A stretch of DNA of 53,862 bases. Source: an uncultured Christensenellaceae bacterium. Its GTDB lineage: Bacteria; Bacillota; Clostridia; Christensenellales; UBA3700. The notes under the pieces are model-generated. The model was not told where the DNA came from and ran no database searches. It saw only the letters and a program-made list of their open reading frames with translations. Shown here one piece after another: positions 1-7,672 of the stretch. The translations under genes and the position numbers were made by a program. Within the stretch, counting starts at the first letter, position 1. Each line of letters opens with the position of its first letter. The stretch spans positions 8,542 through 62,403 of the forward strand of contig CAJUOK010000006.1 in assembly GCA_910588015.1 (NCBI GenBank). Direction: 5' to 3'.

Positions 1-2
1 GG

Positions 3-782
3 TTTAAAGTTGGAGTAGTAACAAAAGTTGCGCCTAAAGATATAGACAGACTCGACAGTTTTGTAATAGATAAAGACGATATCTATTATATTCCTAGCAA
101 GGAATCGACTTCTATTCGCAACAAATATCACACTGCGGACAAAGAACGCAGAACTTGCAATTGTATAGGTCAGGGAGACGGCTTTACTATCGACGATATT
201 CCCGACGTCGACTGCGACGTTTATCATTTTGCAGGACTTATTTACGGAGATTTTGACGGCGACCTTATGATAGAACTCTCCAAAAGGGGCAAAATTGCCG
301 TCGACGTTCAAGCGTTGTTAAGGCACGCCGACAGACAGAGCGGCGCAATGTATTTTGAAGATTGGGCTGACAAAAAGCGCGTTTTGCCTTATATAGACTA
401 TCTCAAGACAGACACTGCGGAGGCAGAAATACTTACGGGACAGTCGGATAGATTCGTTGCGGCAAAGATGCTTTGCGAGTGGGGAGCCAAAGAGGTAATA
501 ATTACCAATTCCGCAGAAGTACTTGCATACGACGGCAAAGAGATGTATACTTGTCCTATCCGCGCCAGAAACCTTTCGGGCAGGTCGGGCAGAGGCGATA
601 CGACTTTTGCGGCTTACATTACGCAAAGACAAAGAAGTTCTATGGAAGAATCGTTGCTTTGGGCGACTGCAACCGTGTCGGCAAAAATGGAAGCTCCCGG
701 ACCGTATAAAGGCGACAGAAAAGACATAGAGAAGTATATAGAAGAGTTTTATCCCCAAAAGTGCAAGAAAATACAATTGTGA
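3..782 (+). CDS. PfkB-family (ribokinase-like) sugar kinase, 3' part
   Basis: The reading frame is open from the window edge, so the N-terminus lies outside; about 259 residues are visible. Near the C-terminus, GRSGRGDTTFAAYI matches the PfkB anion-hole and catalytic-base signature (G-x-G-D, with Asp as the general base), followed by the usual helical tail (SLLWATATVSAKME). Upstream segments such as DVYHFAGLIYGDF and KTDTAEAEILTG fit the ribokinase fold, the latter being the region that precedes the ATP site. The enzyme would phosphorylate a sugar or nucleoside-like alcohol with ATP in the cytoplasm; the substrate cannot be read from this part. The next gene begins about 30 bp downstream and may be co-transcribed. 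Family assignment is good, function within the family unknown. Confidence 0.8.
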   Translation, partial: FKVGVVTKVAPKDIDRLDSFVIDKDDIYYIPSKESTSIRNKYHTADKERRTCNCIGQGDGFTIDDIPDVDCDVYHFAGLIYGDFDGDLMIELSKRGKIAVDVQALLRHADRQSGAMYFEDWADKKRVLPYIDYLKTDTAEAEILTGQSDRFVAAKMLCEWGAKEVIITNSAEVLAYDGKEMYTCPIRARNLSGRSGRGDTTFAAYITQRQRSSMEESLLWATATVSAKMEAPGPYKGDRKDIEKYIEEFYPQKCKKIQL

Positions 783-813
783 TTTTTTTGCGGCATATTA
801 CGGAGATAATGCA

Positions 814-1077
814 ATCGAAAAGGAGAATTACACATATAAGACGAGCGGGACTTGTTCCGCAAGTATCAATTTTGACGTCGAAGACGGCGTTGTTCGCAAC
901 GTGGGTTTTGTCGGCGGTTGTAACGGCAATTTAAAAGGTATCGGAAAGCTAGTCGAAGGAATGAAGCTTGAAGACGTTGTGGACAAGCTCAAAAATACGA
1001 CCTGCGGTTCGAGAAGCACGTCTTGTCCGGACCAATTGGCAAGAGCTTGCGAGAGCGTTTTGGAAGGTAAGATTTAG
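814..1077 (+). CDS. TSCPD domain protein, apparent AUC start
   Basis: A reading frame of about 87 residues covers the whole small TSCPD family (TIGR03905-like): YKTSGTCS at the N-terminus, GGCNGNLKGIGKLVEGM in the middle, and the name-giving TSCPDQLARAC near the end. The conserved Cys residues suggest metal or iron-sulfur binding; the function of the family is not established to my knowledge. The frame contains no ATG, GTG or TTG between the stop codon at 739 and the conserved N-terminus. The best start is ATC at 814, eight bases after GGAG (802-805), giving (M)EKENYTYKTSG, which is the length expected for the family. A start-region frameshift is the alternative: ATG at 809 lies in another frame. 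The conserved core is certain, the start is not. Confidence 0.7.
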   Translation: MEKENYTYKTSGTCSASINFDVEDGVVRNVGFVGGCNGNLKGIGKLVEGMKLEDVVDKLKNTTCGSRSTSCPDQLARACESVLEGKI

Positions 1078-1157
1078 GGATAATTAAATAGGTATAGATT
1101 AAAATATTATAATATTTATATATTTTAATGTTTTTTTAATTATTATAATTATAAGTG

Positions 1158-1186
1158 TTGACAAAATGTGACATTTATTTTATAAT
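1158..1186 (+). promoter_or_regulatory. Consensus sigma-A promoter
   Basis: TTGACA (1158-1163), a 17-bp spacer and TATAAT (1181-1186) match the housekeeping promoter consensus at all twelve positions. Transcription would start near 1193, about 33 bases before the GTG start at 1226. Confidence 0.85.
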
Positions 1187-1225
1187 ATTTTAGGAAGTGT
1201 CAAGCGGATACTGTGGAGGGAAATA

Positions 1226-1609
1226 GTGACAGAACAGAGACCGAGTTTCGAGGAGAGATTAAAGTCGATGGATGAAAAAACCGTCGGCTATTACAATAAA
1301 TTAAAAGACTGTTTTCTCCAATATAAAGGAGTAAAAAACAGATTGAGTTTGAGGTGCGACAGCTATAGATTGGACGGTCGGTTACTTGCAAAATTGGCAA
1401 TAGGGGGAGCTTCGCTTAAAATATATCTTGCGATAGACGCTTCAGACGAGGAGATTTTGCAAAAAAAACTTCGTTTCAGAGACGTGTCGCAATCTGCCGC
1501 GTATAACGAAGTTCCTGCAATGATACCTATCAAATCCGATTTGTGCGCGCGAAAAGTGTGCGAAATTATCGACGTTATGATGAGTCGAAAGAGTTGTGAA
1601 AAAAATTAA
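1226..1609 (+). CDS. Small conserved hypothetical protein
   Basis: This 127-residue protein starts at GTG (1226), preceded by GGAGGG (1215-1220). It has no signal peptide or membrane segment. The N-terminal 35 residues are charged and probably helical (EERLKSMDEKTVGYYNKLKD). They are followed by a compact alpha/beta-looking module: YKGVKNRLSLRCDSYRLDG, LAKLAIGGASLKIYLAID, and a C-terminal PAMIPIKSDLCARKVCEIIDVMM. From memory, modules with this KGVKSRISW...RLAKLxIRGKTLxLYLAL...MxIKSxRGLKYAxELID pattern occur singly and in tandem in many uncultured Clostridia, but I know of no assigned function. The gene is monocistronic: a perfect promoter precedes it and a terminator follows. Confidence 0.65.
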   Translation: MTEQRPSFEERLKSMDEKTVGYYNKLKDCFLQYKGVKNRLSLRCDSYRLDGRLLAKLAIGGASLKIYLAIDASDEEILQKKLRFRDVSQSAAYNEVPAMIPIKSDLCARKVCEIIDVMMSRKSCEKN

Positions 1610-1622
1610 TATGAAATATTTA

Positions 1623-1655
1623 AAACTTCGCTTGATATAGCGAAGTTTGTTTTTT
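1623..1655 (+). terminator. Rho-independent terminator
   Basis: A 10-bp stem (AAACTTCGCT at 1623-1632 with AGCGAAGTTT at 1639-1648) has a 6-base loop and is followed by a T-rich tract. It lies 14 bases after the stop at 1609. Confidence 0.8.
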
Positions 1656-1741
1656 GAGTTTATAATTACTGATTTTTATCATCAAAATTAAGAATTAATT
1701 AAAAAAATATAGGTTTTTTGTAAAAAAAATTAAAAAACGTA

Positions 1742-1771
1742 TTGATTTTAGTTAGCTTTATACAATATAAT
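1742..1771 (+). promoter_or_regulatory. Probable sigma-A promoter
   Basis: TTGATT (1742-1747), an 18-bp spacer and TATAAT (1766-1771) lie about 50 bases upstream of the membrane protein start at 1825. Confidence 0.6.
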
Positions 1772-1824
1772 ATATTTAAGATACTTTCAAAAACAGCATT
1801 GAATATTTTTTGAAAGGGGGAAAT

Positions 1825-3291
1825 ATGAAAAAATCTACAAACCAAGTTGCAAGCGAGCAGTTTGAAGAAAAACAAGCTTCGTCGCAAGAGACTGCGCAAG
1901 AAACTGTTGTTTCTCAACCTACGGCAGTAGACGTTGCTGTAGCGGGTAGCAATGCAACGGAATTAAATACCGCCGAATCCGCGCCCATTGCCGAAGTAGT
2001 TCAATCGGAGCCGGCGGCTGTCGAAAACGTTGAACAAAAACCTCAGGAAAGCGGCGAGCAAACCGTAACAGAACAAAATTCCGGAGACGAGATATCGGCT
2101 ACTCAAACAGAAGAGCCTACAACGTCTAATGAAGTTGACAACCAACTCATTGCTGACCAAACGCTATCTCAATCGCAACAAGTATCAGATAACAAGAAGA
2201 AAAAGGAAAAGAAGAAGAGAGAAGATAAGCCCAAGAAAGAAGCAAAAGTCGGGCTTTACGTCAAATCGCTTTTCAAATATTTTAATATAATCACTATTTT
2301 GCCGTTTGCGCTTTTGATGTATGCGGTGTTCTTCTCGTCTTATATCGTCGACAAAGGCAATTTGTTTGAAAAAAATCTAATATGGATAGGTATTATAGTG
2401 GGTTTTGCGGCTTTGGTGATGATTGCTTGGTTCATAGACACCTTGAAGAAGCGAAGAGTATGTTCGCTGGACGCATTTTTACTTTTGGCGCTTATGCTGT
2501 GCGGCAGTATGATTGCTCAGTGTGTGATTTTCGGTAATTTTAAGAACTTCGACAAGATAGCTATTATGACCGTCGCGGCGACGGCGGCTGTATTGGTGCT
2601 GTTGACAGTAAGACTCATTCTTTTCAAACCGAGCGAACAGCGTAAGAACGACGACGCAAAATATGTTGCTAAAAACAAATTAGGTATGTATTTTAGGGTT
2701 ATATTTGCCAAATACGGTTTCTTTATTTCTATGCTTTGCGTTATAGGAGCTCTTTTGATACTTATAATCACGAAGTCCAACATTTTCGAAGATTTCGAAT
2801 ATCTTGCAAGTAATACCGAAAAAATCGTCACTTTGGTATTTGCGGCAGTGGCTGCAGTGCTTATGATAGTCGGTATATTTATACGTATCGTCAGAGGCAG
2901 AGCCAACGTTGTAGACTGTATGCCTTATATGCTGTTTATGGTTGCTATCGGCGGTTTGGTATACTTTATCACAAGACAAACGTATATGATACTTTATATA
3001 GCTATAGGCTGCGCCGTAGTAGGAGCAATATGGCTTATGCTTTGTCAGTATACGTTGCTTATGTCCAATTATAAGAAAGTCGAGTCGGCAGTAGCAACCG
3101 ATACGACGGTGGTGCCTCAACTGACGGCTACGACCGCTGAAGCGCAAGCTCAACCTTCCGTTGAACAACAAACCGTTGGCGCCGACAACGCTCAGACTTC
3201 TGCCGTCGCTTCGCAGCAAGATACGGCAAGCGTAACAAACGACGCTCAACAGACTTCCGACAGCGCCGCAAACGGCGGAGTAACGCAATAA
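1825..3291 (+). CDS. Polytopic membrane protein with low-complexity termini and a duplicated core
   Basis: The start is taken as ATG 1825 behind GAAAGGGGG; a TTG 15 bases upstream overlaps that ribosome site. The protein has 488 residues. Roughly the first 130 are Gln/Glu/Ala/Thr-rich and disordered, ending in a Lys-rich patch (KKKKEKKKREDKPKKE). Eight hydrophobic segments follow, then a Gln/Ala/Thr-rich tail of about 60 residues. The membrane part seems to be two copies of a four-helix unit: each begins with LYVKSLFKYFNIITILPF or MYFRVIFAKYGFFISML, and each carries a basic loop before a buried Asp (KKRRVCSLDAFLLLALMLCG and RGRANVVDCMPYMLFMVAIGG). No known family was recognised. The acidic and basic tails are probably cytoplasmic. 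Confidence 0.7.
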   Translation: MKKSTNQVASEQFEEKQASSQETAQETVVSQPTAVDVAVAGSNATELNTAESAPIAEVVQSEPAAVENVEQKPQESGEQTVTEQNSGDEISATQTEEPTTSNEVDNQLIADQTLSQSQQVSDNKKKKEKKKREDKPKKEAKVGLYVKSLFKYFNIITILPFALLMYAVFFSSYIVDKGNLFEKNLIWIGIIVGFAALVMIAWFIDTLKKRRVCSLDAFLLLALMLCGSMIAQCVIFGNFKNFDKIAIMTVAATAAVLVLLTVRLILFKPSEQRKNDDAKYVAKNKLGMYFRVIFAKYGFFISMLCVIGALLILIITKSNIFEDFEYLASNTEKIVTLVFAAVAAVLMIVGIFIRIVRGRANVVDCMPYMLFMVAIGGLVYFITRQTYMILYIAIGCAVVGAIWLMLCQYTLLMSNYKKVESAVATDTTVVPQLTATTAEAQAQPSVEQQTVGADNAQTSAVASQQDTASVTNDAQQTSDSAANGGVTQ

Positions 3292-3323
3292 AAAATTCGT
3301 TTTCAAAATGAATATGCATTTAC

Positions 3324-3364
3324 AACGGCGCGTTTGCTCCCTAATGGAAGACGCGCCGTTTTAT
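3324..3364 (+). terminator. Rho-independent terminator
   Basis: AACGGCGCGT (3324-3333) pairs with ACGCGCCGTT (3351-3360), with a 17-base loop, and TTTTATT follows. It is 33 bases after the stop at 3291. Confidence 0.75.
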
Positions 3365-3406
3365 TAATAAAATACAATATGATTACAGTTATGAGAGGCG
3401 CGGAAA

Positions 3407-3859
3407 ATGAAATATAAATTTTTAATTTTAATTTTGATAGTAATCGTAGTGGCTGTATCGATATTTACGGCGTGCGTAAAAGACAGATGTGATGAAGAGA
3501 AGTCTTTCAAACTTTCCGATAAGTATTCGCTTTTGTCTCAAACGCCGCAAAAAATCAAAATTTACCTTACCAATTATTACAAAGATGGTAAGTCTAAAGA
3601 TTTTGAAATAACGGAAAAAGACGAGATTAATCGTATTACGGATATTCTCAACAGTACGGTTTGCTATATCGACAGGGCTAAAGAAATGGAACTGCCTCCT
3701 CCCGGTGTTGGAGTATATATCGAATTGATTTACGGCGAAGATTCTCTTAATTTCAACTGCTTTGCGTTAAAAGTTGACGACGTCGAATATTTTCTTGATA
3801 ATTACGCTCAATTAAAAGAGGTAATACTTGAATTGGCGCGCAATGACGAAATAAACTAA
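3407..3859 (+). CDS. Small lipoprotein
   Basis: The 150-residue protein begins with a hydrophobic signal (KYKFLILILIVIVVAVSIF) and a lipobox FTAC, with Cys23 as the lipidated residue. The mature part is a soluble domain of about 125 residues rich in Lys, Asp and Glu (IKIYLTNYYKDGKSKDFEI; GVGVYIELIYGEDSLNF). The alternation of strands with one helix (KDEINRITDILNSTVC) suggests a small alpha/beta fold. No family was recognised. It would be anchored to the outer face of the cytoplasmic membrane after processing by Lgt, whose gene is also in this window. Its stop overlaps the stop of the convergent radical SAM gene by 4 bases. Confidence 0.7.
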   Translation: MKYKFLILILIVIVVAVSIFTACVKDRCDEEKSFKLSDKYSLLSQTPQKIKIYLTNYYKDGKSKDFEITEKDEINRITDILNSTVCYIDRAKEMELPPPGVGVYIELIYGEDSLNFNCFALKVDDVEYFLDNYAQLKEVILELARNDEIN

Positions 3860-4728
3860 AAGGCTATCGGACTTTCGTCAAAGTCGGGAATGAAATCTTG
3901 ACTTGCGCTGTCCAAAGTTTGAATAAAAGTGTTTTCAAGTCCGCAGTTCATAGCGTAATTTACTGCGATTTTATATTCCAAAGGCTTGAGCTTTCTGTTG
4001 ATTTCGGTAAATTTATCGGCTTCGCCGAAAGGCACGTATTGTCCCATAAGGGAAAGATACGTGTCTTTTTGCATATTGTCGGCTATCCACTTTATCACGC
4101 CTTTGGAATTTGAAAGAGCGTTGGGCAAAACCAAGTGACGGATTATCAAGCCTTTTTTCATCAATCCGTTTTCAATAATATCTTGAGGGCGCAATTTTCT
4201 CATCTCCAAAATGGCTTTGGAGCATATATCAAAATAATTTTCGCAGTTGCTGTATTTCTTTGCGAGCGCATTGTCGGAGTACTTAAAATCGGGCATAAAA
4301 ATATCTATTGTGTATTTCAATATTTTAAGAGTTTCGACGCTTTCATAGCCTCCGCAGTTGTACGCTATGGGAATATTGGGTTTATATATACTGCAAGCCT
4401 CCGCAATGTCTTCTGCAAACTGCGTAGGAGTTACCAGATTGATATTATGCGCTCCCGCGTCTTCGATTTTTTTAAATATTTCGACAAGAGTTTTTGGAGT
4501 TATATCTTTTCCTTTGCCCCTAGATACCTCATAATTTTGACAGTATACGCATTTGAGATTACAGCCGCTGAAAAATATAGTTCCGCTGCCGTTTTTTCCC
4601 GATATAATAGGTTCTTCCCATTTATGCAAAGAGACTCTTGCGACTCTCAACGCTTTTTGAGAGCAGTATCCGATAGAAGTCTTTCTGTCGACGCCGCACT
4701 TTCTTGGGCATAGATAACATTTTTCCAT
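3856..4728 (-). CDS. PflX-like radical SAM protein (COG1313)
   Basis: The 290-residue protein carries the radical SAM cluster motif CNLKCVYC (Cys56, Cys60, Cys63) behind GSGTIFFSG, and the N-terminal cysteine block typical of PflX-type proteins: CYLCPRKCGVDR (Cys4, Cys7, Cys11) plus Cys22. The TIM-barrel follows, with NLVTPTQF, YNCGGYES and IDIFMPDFKYSD in conserved places. It should bind a [4Fe-4S] cluster and cleave S-adenosylmethionine. PflX resembles pyruvate formate-lyase activating enzyme, but its substrate is not settled to my knowledge, and no glycyl-radical partner is visible in this window. The length is normal for the family. Confidence 0.85.
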   Translation of the reverse strand: MEKCYLCPRKCGVDRKTSIGYCSQKALRVARVSLHKWEEPIISGKNGSGTIFFSGCNLKCVYCQNYEVSRGKGKDITPKTLVEIFKKIEDAGAHNINLVTPTQFAEDIAEACSIYKPNIPIAYNCGGYESVETLKILKYTIDIFMPDFKYSDNALAKKYSNCENYFDICSKAILEMRKLRPQDIIENGLMKKGLIIRHLVLPNALSNSKGVIKWIADNMQKDTYLSLMGQYVPFGEADKFTEINRKLKPLEYKIAVNYAMNCGLENTFIQTLDSASQDFIPDFDESPIAF

Positions 4729-4760
4729 ACCACAAGTTTAACTCATTACCGCGATTTATG

Positions 4761-4895
4761 TCAAGTAAGAGGCTCTCCGTTGTCGTCAGCCTCGTCTTTG
4801 AGAGACATTTTCATATTGGCTTCGTCTAAAGAGCGCATTTTGACTCTTTGATTGGAAATTTGCTGTTTTTGTTTTTTATCGAGTTTCTTTTTCAT
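4761..4895 (-). CDS. Small basic/acidic hypothetical protein, 44 residues
   Basis: A short frame starts at ATG (4895-4893) behind a perfect GGAGG on the minus strand, with spacing of 6 bases, and stops at 4761. The product has a Lys/Gln-rich N-terminal half (MKKKLDKKQKQQISNQRVK) and an acidic C-terminal half (SLKDEADDNGEPLT). It is probably one amphipathic helix with a disordered tail. It has no hydrophobic segment and no recognised family. The strong ribosome site and clean start support translation. It lies between the PflX-like gene (same strand, 32 bases downstream) and the divergent rlmD. Confidence 0.5.
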   Translation of the reverse strand: MKKKLDKKQKQQISNQRVKMRSLDEANMKMSLKDEADDNGEPLT

Positions 4896-4948
4896 AATAA
4901 CCTCCGTAAAAATTATTGCTCATTAACCGCATAAATAAACGACCGAGA

Positions 4949-4977
4949 TTGACATACGGCTCAATATGAATTAAAAT
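4949..4977 (+). promoter_or_regulatory. Sigma-A promoter of rlmD
   Basis: TTGACA (4949-4954), a 17-bp spacer and TAAAAT (4972-4977) place the transcript start near 4984, about 23 bases before the ATG at 5007. Confidence 0.75.
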
Positions 4978-5006
4978 ATCATTATATTACAGTTTGGAGA
5001 TGCGCA

Positions 5007-6371
5007 ATGCAGATTGGGGATATATTGGAGTTGGATATAACTTCCGTCGGAATGAACGGCGAGGGAGTTGCCAGAGTCGACGGTTTCGTCGTATTCATAG
5101 ACGGCGCGTTGGTTGGCGAAAAAGTCAAAGCGCGTATCGCGCAAATAAAAAAGTCTTTTTGCATTGCCAAGGTAATCAAAATATTGATTCCCAGCGCCGA
5201 CAGAGTAAATCCTCAATGCCCGATATGTTTCAAATGCGGCGGTTGCGAGATGTTGCATATCCGATATGAAAAACAGTTGGAAATTAAGCGGCTAAACGTT
5301 AAGAACTGTTTGGAGCGCGAATGTAAAAGGCAATTCGACGTAGACGACACTGTCGCCAGTCCTTTAACGGTTGGATATCGCAACAAAATTCAAGTGCCGA
5401 TAACGGTTGTCGACGGCAAGTTGGCAGGGGGTTATTTCGCGCCCAATTCTCACAAGGTCATACCGTTTTGCAGGCAAGGCGAGAGCGGTAAATGCTTGCT
5501 CAACAGCGACGGAATGCAACAAATTATAGATATATTTCTCGACTATATGCAAAGCGAGAATATTAGTCCGTATGACGAGCAATCCCACACGGGCATAGTC
5601 CGTCACCTTGTAATACGCAAAGTAGGCGAAAAATATGCCATATGCGCCGTTGTCAATTCGCAAAGTTTAAAAAATTATAAATTGTTTACGGATATGCTCC
5701 AAAAACAAGGTTTTGAATTTTCTTTCTATATCTCTCCAAATACCCAAAGGACCAACGTTATATTGGGAAGTCGCGTGATTACGCTATACGGAGAAGAGCG
5801 TTTGCAAGGAGAAATGTCGGGTATAAAATATTTTGTTTCTCCCAAATCTTTTATGCAGATAAACGACGGCGTGAGAGATATGATTTACTCTCGCGTGGGG
5901 GATATTATAAAGTCCGGCGGTATAGTCAACGTTATCGACGCATACAGCGGTATAGGTATAATGAGCAATATATTCGCGAAATATGCCGATAAGGTATATG
6001 CCGTTGAAATTGTTGACGAAGCCGTTGAGGATGCCAAAGAACTTGCGAAAATCAACGGCAACAGCCAAAAAATAATAAATATATGCGGCGACTGCGCTAA
6101 AGAACTTCCCAAGTTGACGGCGCAAATAGGTAAGTCAATAGTTGTTATCGACCCGCCGCGTAAGGGGTGCGATAGCGCGGTGCTGTCGGCATTATTAACT
6201 GCGCAACCCGACACAATTATTTATATCTCGTGTAATCCTGCGACGTTGGCGCGCGACGTCAAAGTTTTGCTTGAAAAATACGAAGCGGAATCTATAACAC
6301 CATACGATATGTTCCCTAATACAAAGCATATCGAAACTCTAATTTGTCTTAAACGAAAACAGCCAAAATAA
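5007..6371 (+). CDS. rlmD: 23S rRNA (uracil-C5)-methyltransferase, RlmD/RumA type
   Basis: The 454-residue enzyme of the TrmA/RumA family methylates C5 of a uracil in 23S rRNA (U1939 in E. coli numbering; Firmicutes homologues may also modify U747). An N-terminal TRAM domain (about 1-60) starts with GDILELDITSVGMNGEGVARVDG. The [4Fe-4S] ligands appear as Cys71, Cys77 and Cys80 in the C-x5-C-x2-C arrangement of RumA. The Rossmann methyltransferase domain shows VIDAYSGIGIMS (SAM site), VVIDPPRKGC, and the nucleophile motif ISCNPATLARD with catalytic Cys409. GGAG (4996-4999) precedes the start. Length and motifs are complete. The TrmA family has paralogues, so the exact target base is inferred. 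Confidence 0.92.
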   Translation: MQIGDILELDITSVGMNGEGVARVDGFVVFIDGALVGEKVKARIAQIKKSFCIAKVIKILIPSADRVNPQCPICFKCGGCEMLHIRYEKQLEIKRLNVKNCLERECKRQFDVDDTVASPLTVGYRNKIQVPITVVDGKLAGGYFAPNSHKVIPFCRQGESGKCLLNSDGMQQIIDIFLDYMQSENISPYDEQSHTGIVRHLVIRKVGEKYAICAVVNSQSLKNYKLFTDMLQKQGFEFSFYISPNTQRTNVILGSRVITLYGEERLQGEMSGIKYFVSPKSFMQINDGVRDMIYSRVGDIIKSGGIVNVIDAYSGIGIMSNIFAKYADKVYAVEIVDEAVEDAKELAKINGNSQKIINICGDCAKELPKLTAQIGKSIVVIDPPRKGCDSAVLSALLTAQPDTIIYISCNPATLARDVKVLLEKYEAESITPYDMFPNTKHIETLICLKRKQPK

Positions 6372-6410
6372 ACGGCTTTTCGGGGCAAATTAAGGATGAT
6401 AACCGATAAA

Positions 6411-6447
6411 ATAAGCGCTTACAACCTAAAATGGAGTAAGCGCTTAT
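6411..6447. terminator. Hairpin, possible bidirectional terminator
   Basis: A perfect 12-bp stem (ATAAGCGCTTAC at 6411-6422 with GTAAGCGCTTAT at 6436-6447) and 13-base loop sit between convergent rlmD and the DUF11 gene. Neither flank has a long U tract, so termination efficiency is uncertain. Confidence 0.5.
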
Positions 6448-6510
6448 ATAATTTCAGCAGTATTGATAATATAATTTTAATATTTACTATGCTGAATAAT
6501 CGTCAATAGT

Positions 6511-7284
6511 CTAATCTATCGTTACTTGGAAGCTTGTTGTCGCACTATTGTTGGGCGGCAAATTTGCTACGCTGTATCCGATGTCAGGACGGTAGGCGGC
6601 GATGTTCTGACCGTTAATCATAACGGATTTGTCCACGAAAGTAGTGCCTTGCGGAATATTATCCGTAAAATAAATATCATTTATATTGATATTGCCCTTG
6701 TTCGTAAACGTTACAGTGTAGGTCAGAGTTTCGCCCTTGACGGCAAACGCCTTGTCTACGCTTTTTACAACCTCGAGGTTTTCGGAAACAACGTTTATCG
6801 TAACGGCGTTTGTGGGTTCGGTATAAGTTTTGATGATGCCGCTTATAGGGTCTCCCACGTCGTAACGGAATTGGGCAGAGTTGGTTACAGTGGTTACTGT
6901 CGAAGGGCTGTTTATTTTTAAATCGTATTCGACTGTTATAGAATCGCCGGGATTAATGACGGGAAGAGTGATTCCCAATACGGCGTCTGCCGGGACTGAG
7001 ACTCCGTTTATTTTGACGCTTCCGTCAACAAAGGTTGCGCCGTCGAGCGCCTGATTTATAATATAAGCCGGAGTTAAAACCGCAGATGAATTGTTTGTAA
7101 TCGTTACCGTATTGCGAACGGTTTCGCCTTCTTTTGCAAAAGTCTTGTCGGAACGCATCTCTGTTAATATTTCGTCTGATAATACTTCTGTGTTAACGGT
7201 ATTGCTTATAAGGCTACCGGGAACGCCGGGTTGATTTGGCGGCACGGCGTTATAGTTTACATTTGATTGATTGGATATATTCAT
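6511..7284 (-). CDS. DUF11 repeat surface protein without signal peptide
   Basis: The 257-residue protein has a short Asn/Pro-rich N-terminus (NVNYNAVPPNQPGVPG) and two DUF11-type beta-sandwich repeats. The first spans about 40-150 (SDKTFAKEGETVRNTVTITNNSS, GATFVDGSVKINGV, INPGDSITVEYDL). The second spans about 168-257 (VDKAFAVKGETLTYTVTFTNKGN, GTTFVDKSVMINGQ, LPPNNSATTSFQVTI). DUF11 domains occur in cell-surface and spore-surface proteins. The lack of any signal peptide, together with the collagen-like protein 2.6 kb away that also lacks one, suggests a coat or exosporium protein made in the mother cell. That location is inference. GGAGCGTGG precedes the start. Confidence 0.75.
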   Translation of the reverse strand: MNISNQSNVNYNAVPPNQPGVPGSLISNTVNTEVLSDEILTEMRSDKTFAKEGETVRNTVTITNNSSAVLTPAYIINQALDGATFVDGSVKINGVSVPADAVLGITLPVINPGDSITVEYDLKINSPSTVTTVTNSAQFRYDVGDPISGIIKTYTEPTNAVTINVVSENLEVVKSVDKAFAVKGETLTYTVTFTNKGNININDIYFTDNIPQGTTFVDKSVMINGQNIAAYRPDIGYSVANLPPNNSATTSFQVTID

Positions 7285-7300
7285 ATTCCACGCTCCATAA

Positions 7301-7343
7301 AAAAATACTACATACTGCCTCTCAAAAGGCGAAGTATGTAGTA
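7301..7343 (-). promoter_or_regulatory. Terminator-like hairpin in the DUF11 gene leader
   Basis: On the minus strand an 11-bp stem (plus-strand arms 7306-7316 and 7333-7343) with an inner GCCT/AGGC extension is followed directly by a run of seven T. It ends about 17 bases before the ATG of the DUF11 gene, just upstream of its ribosome site. It is either the terminator of an upstream minus-strand transcript or an attenuator within the leader. Confidence 0.55.
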
Positions 7344-7672
7344 AAATAATATTGAATATTTCTTACTACAATATATGAAACATTTTAAGCAATGTTACAA
7401 ATCGAAAGAATAATACGTTAGCGTATTTACTGCAATGTATAATATGCGTTCAAAGTAGCGCGCTTCATTATAATAACAACGGGGAAATTCGGACAGCGCG
7501 TTAACAACGGCTAATTTCTTATAATAGTTATTCTTGCAACTGAGCGGAGTATAAAGACAAGCGACGGTAATAACGGTAAATGAATTTTTATGCGTTGGTA
7601 ATACTGTCGGTATAGTTGCGTCATTATTGATTTTGTCATTAAAGAATTATAAGGTAATATATTTAAAGAAAT
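7344..7672. other. 329-bp intergenic region without a recognised gene
   Basis: This stretch lies between the LysR gene and the DUF11 leader hairpin. No frame with a credible ribosome site was seen on either strand. It is AT-rich and may hold the DUF11 promoter; no consensus sigma-A promoter was obvious, which would fit a sporulation sigma factor but does not prove it. Confidence 0.4.

Noticed and set aside
809..840. TSCPD gene broken by a frameshift, starting at ATG 809
   Set aside because: The +2 frame from ATG 809 shows no family similarity, while the ATC 814 frame gives the normal N-terminus with a ribosome site. A sequence error remains possible.
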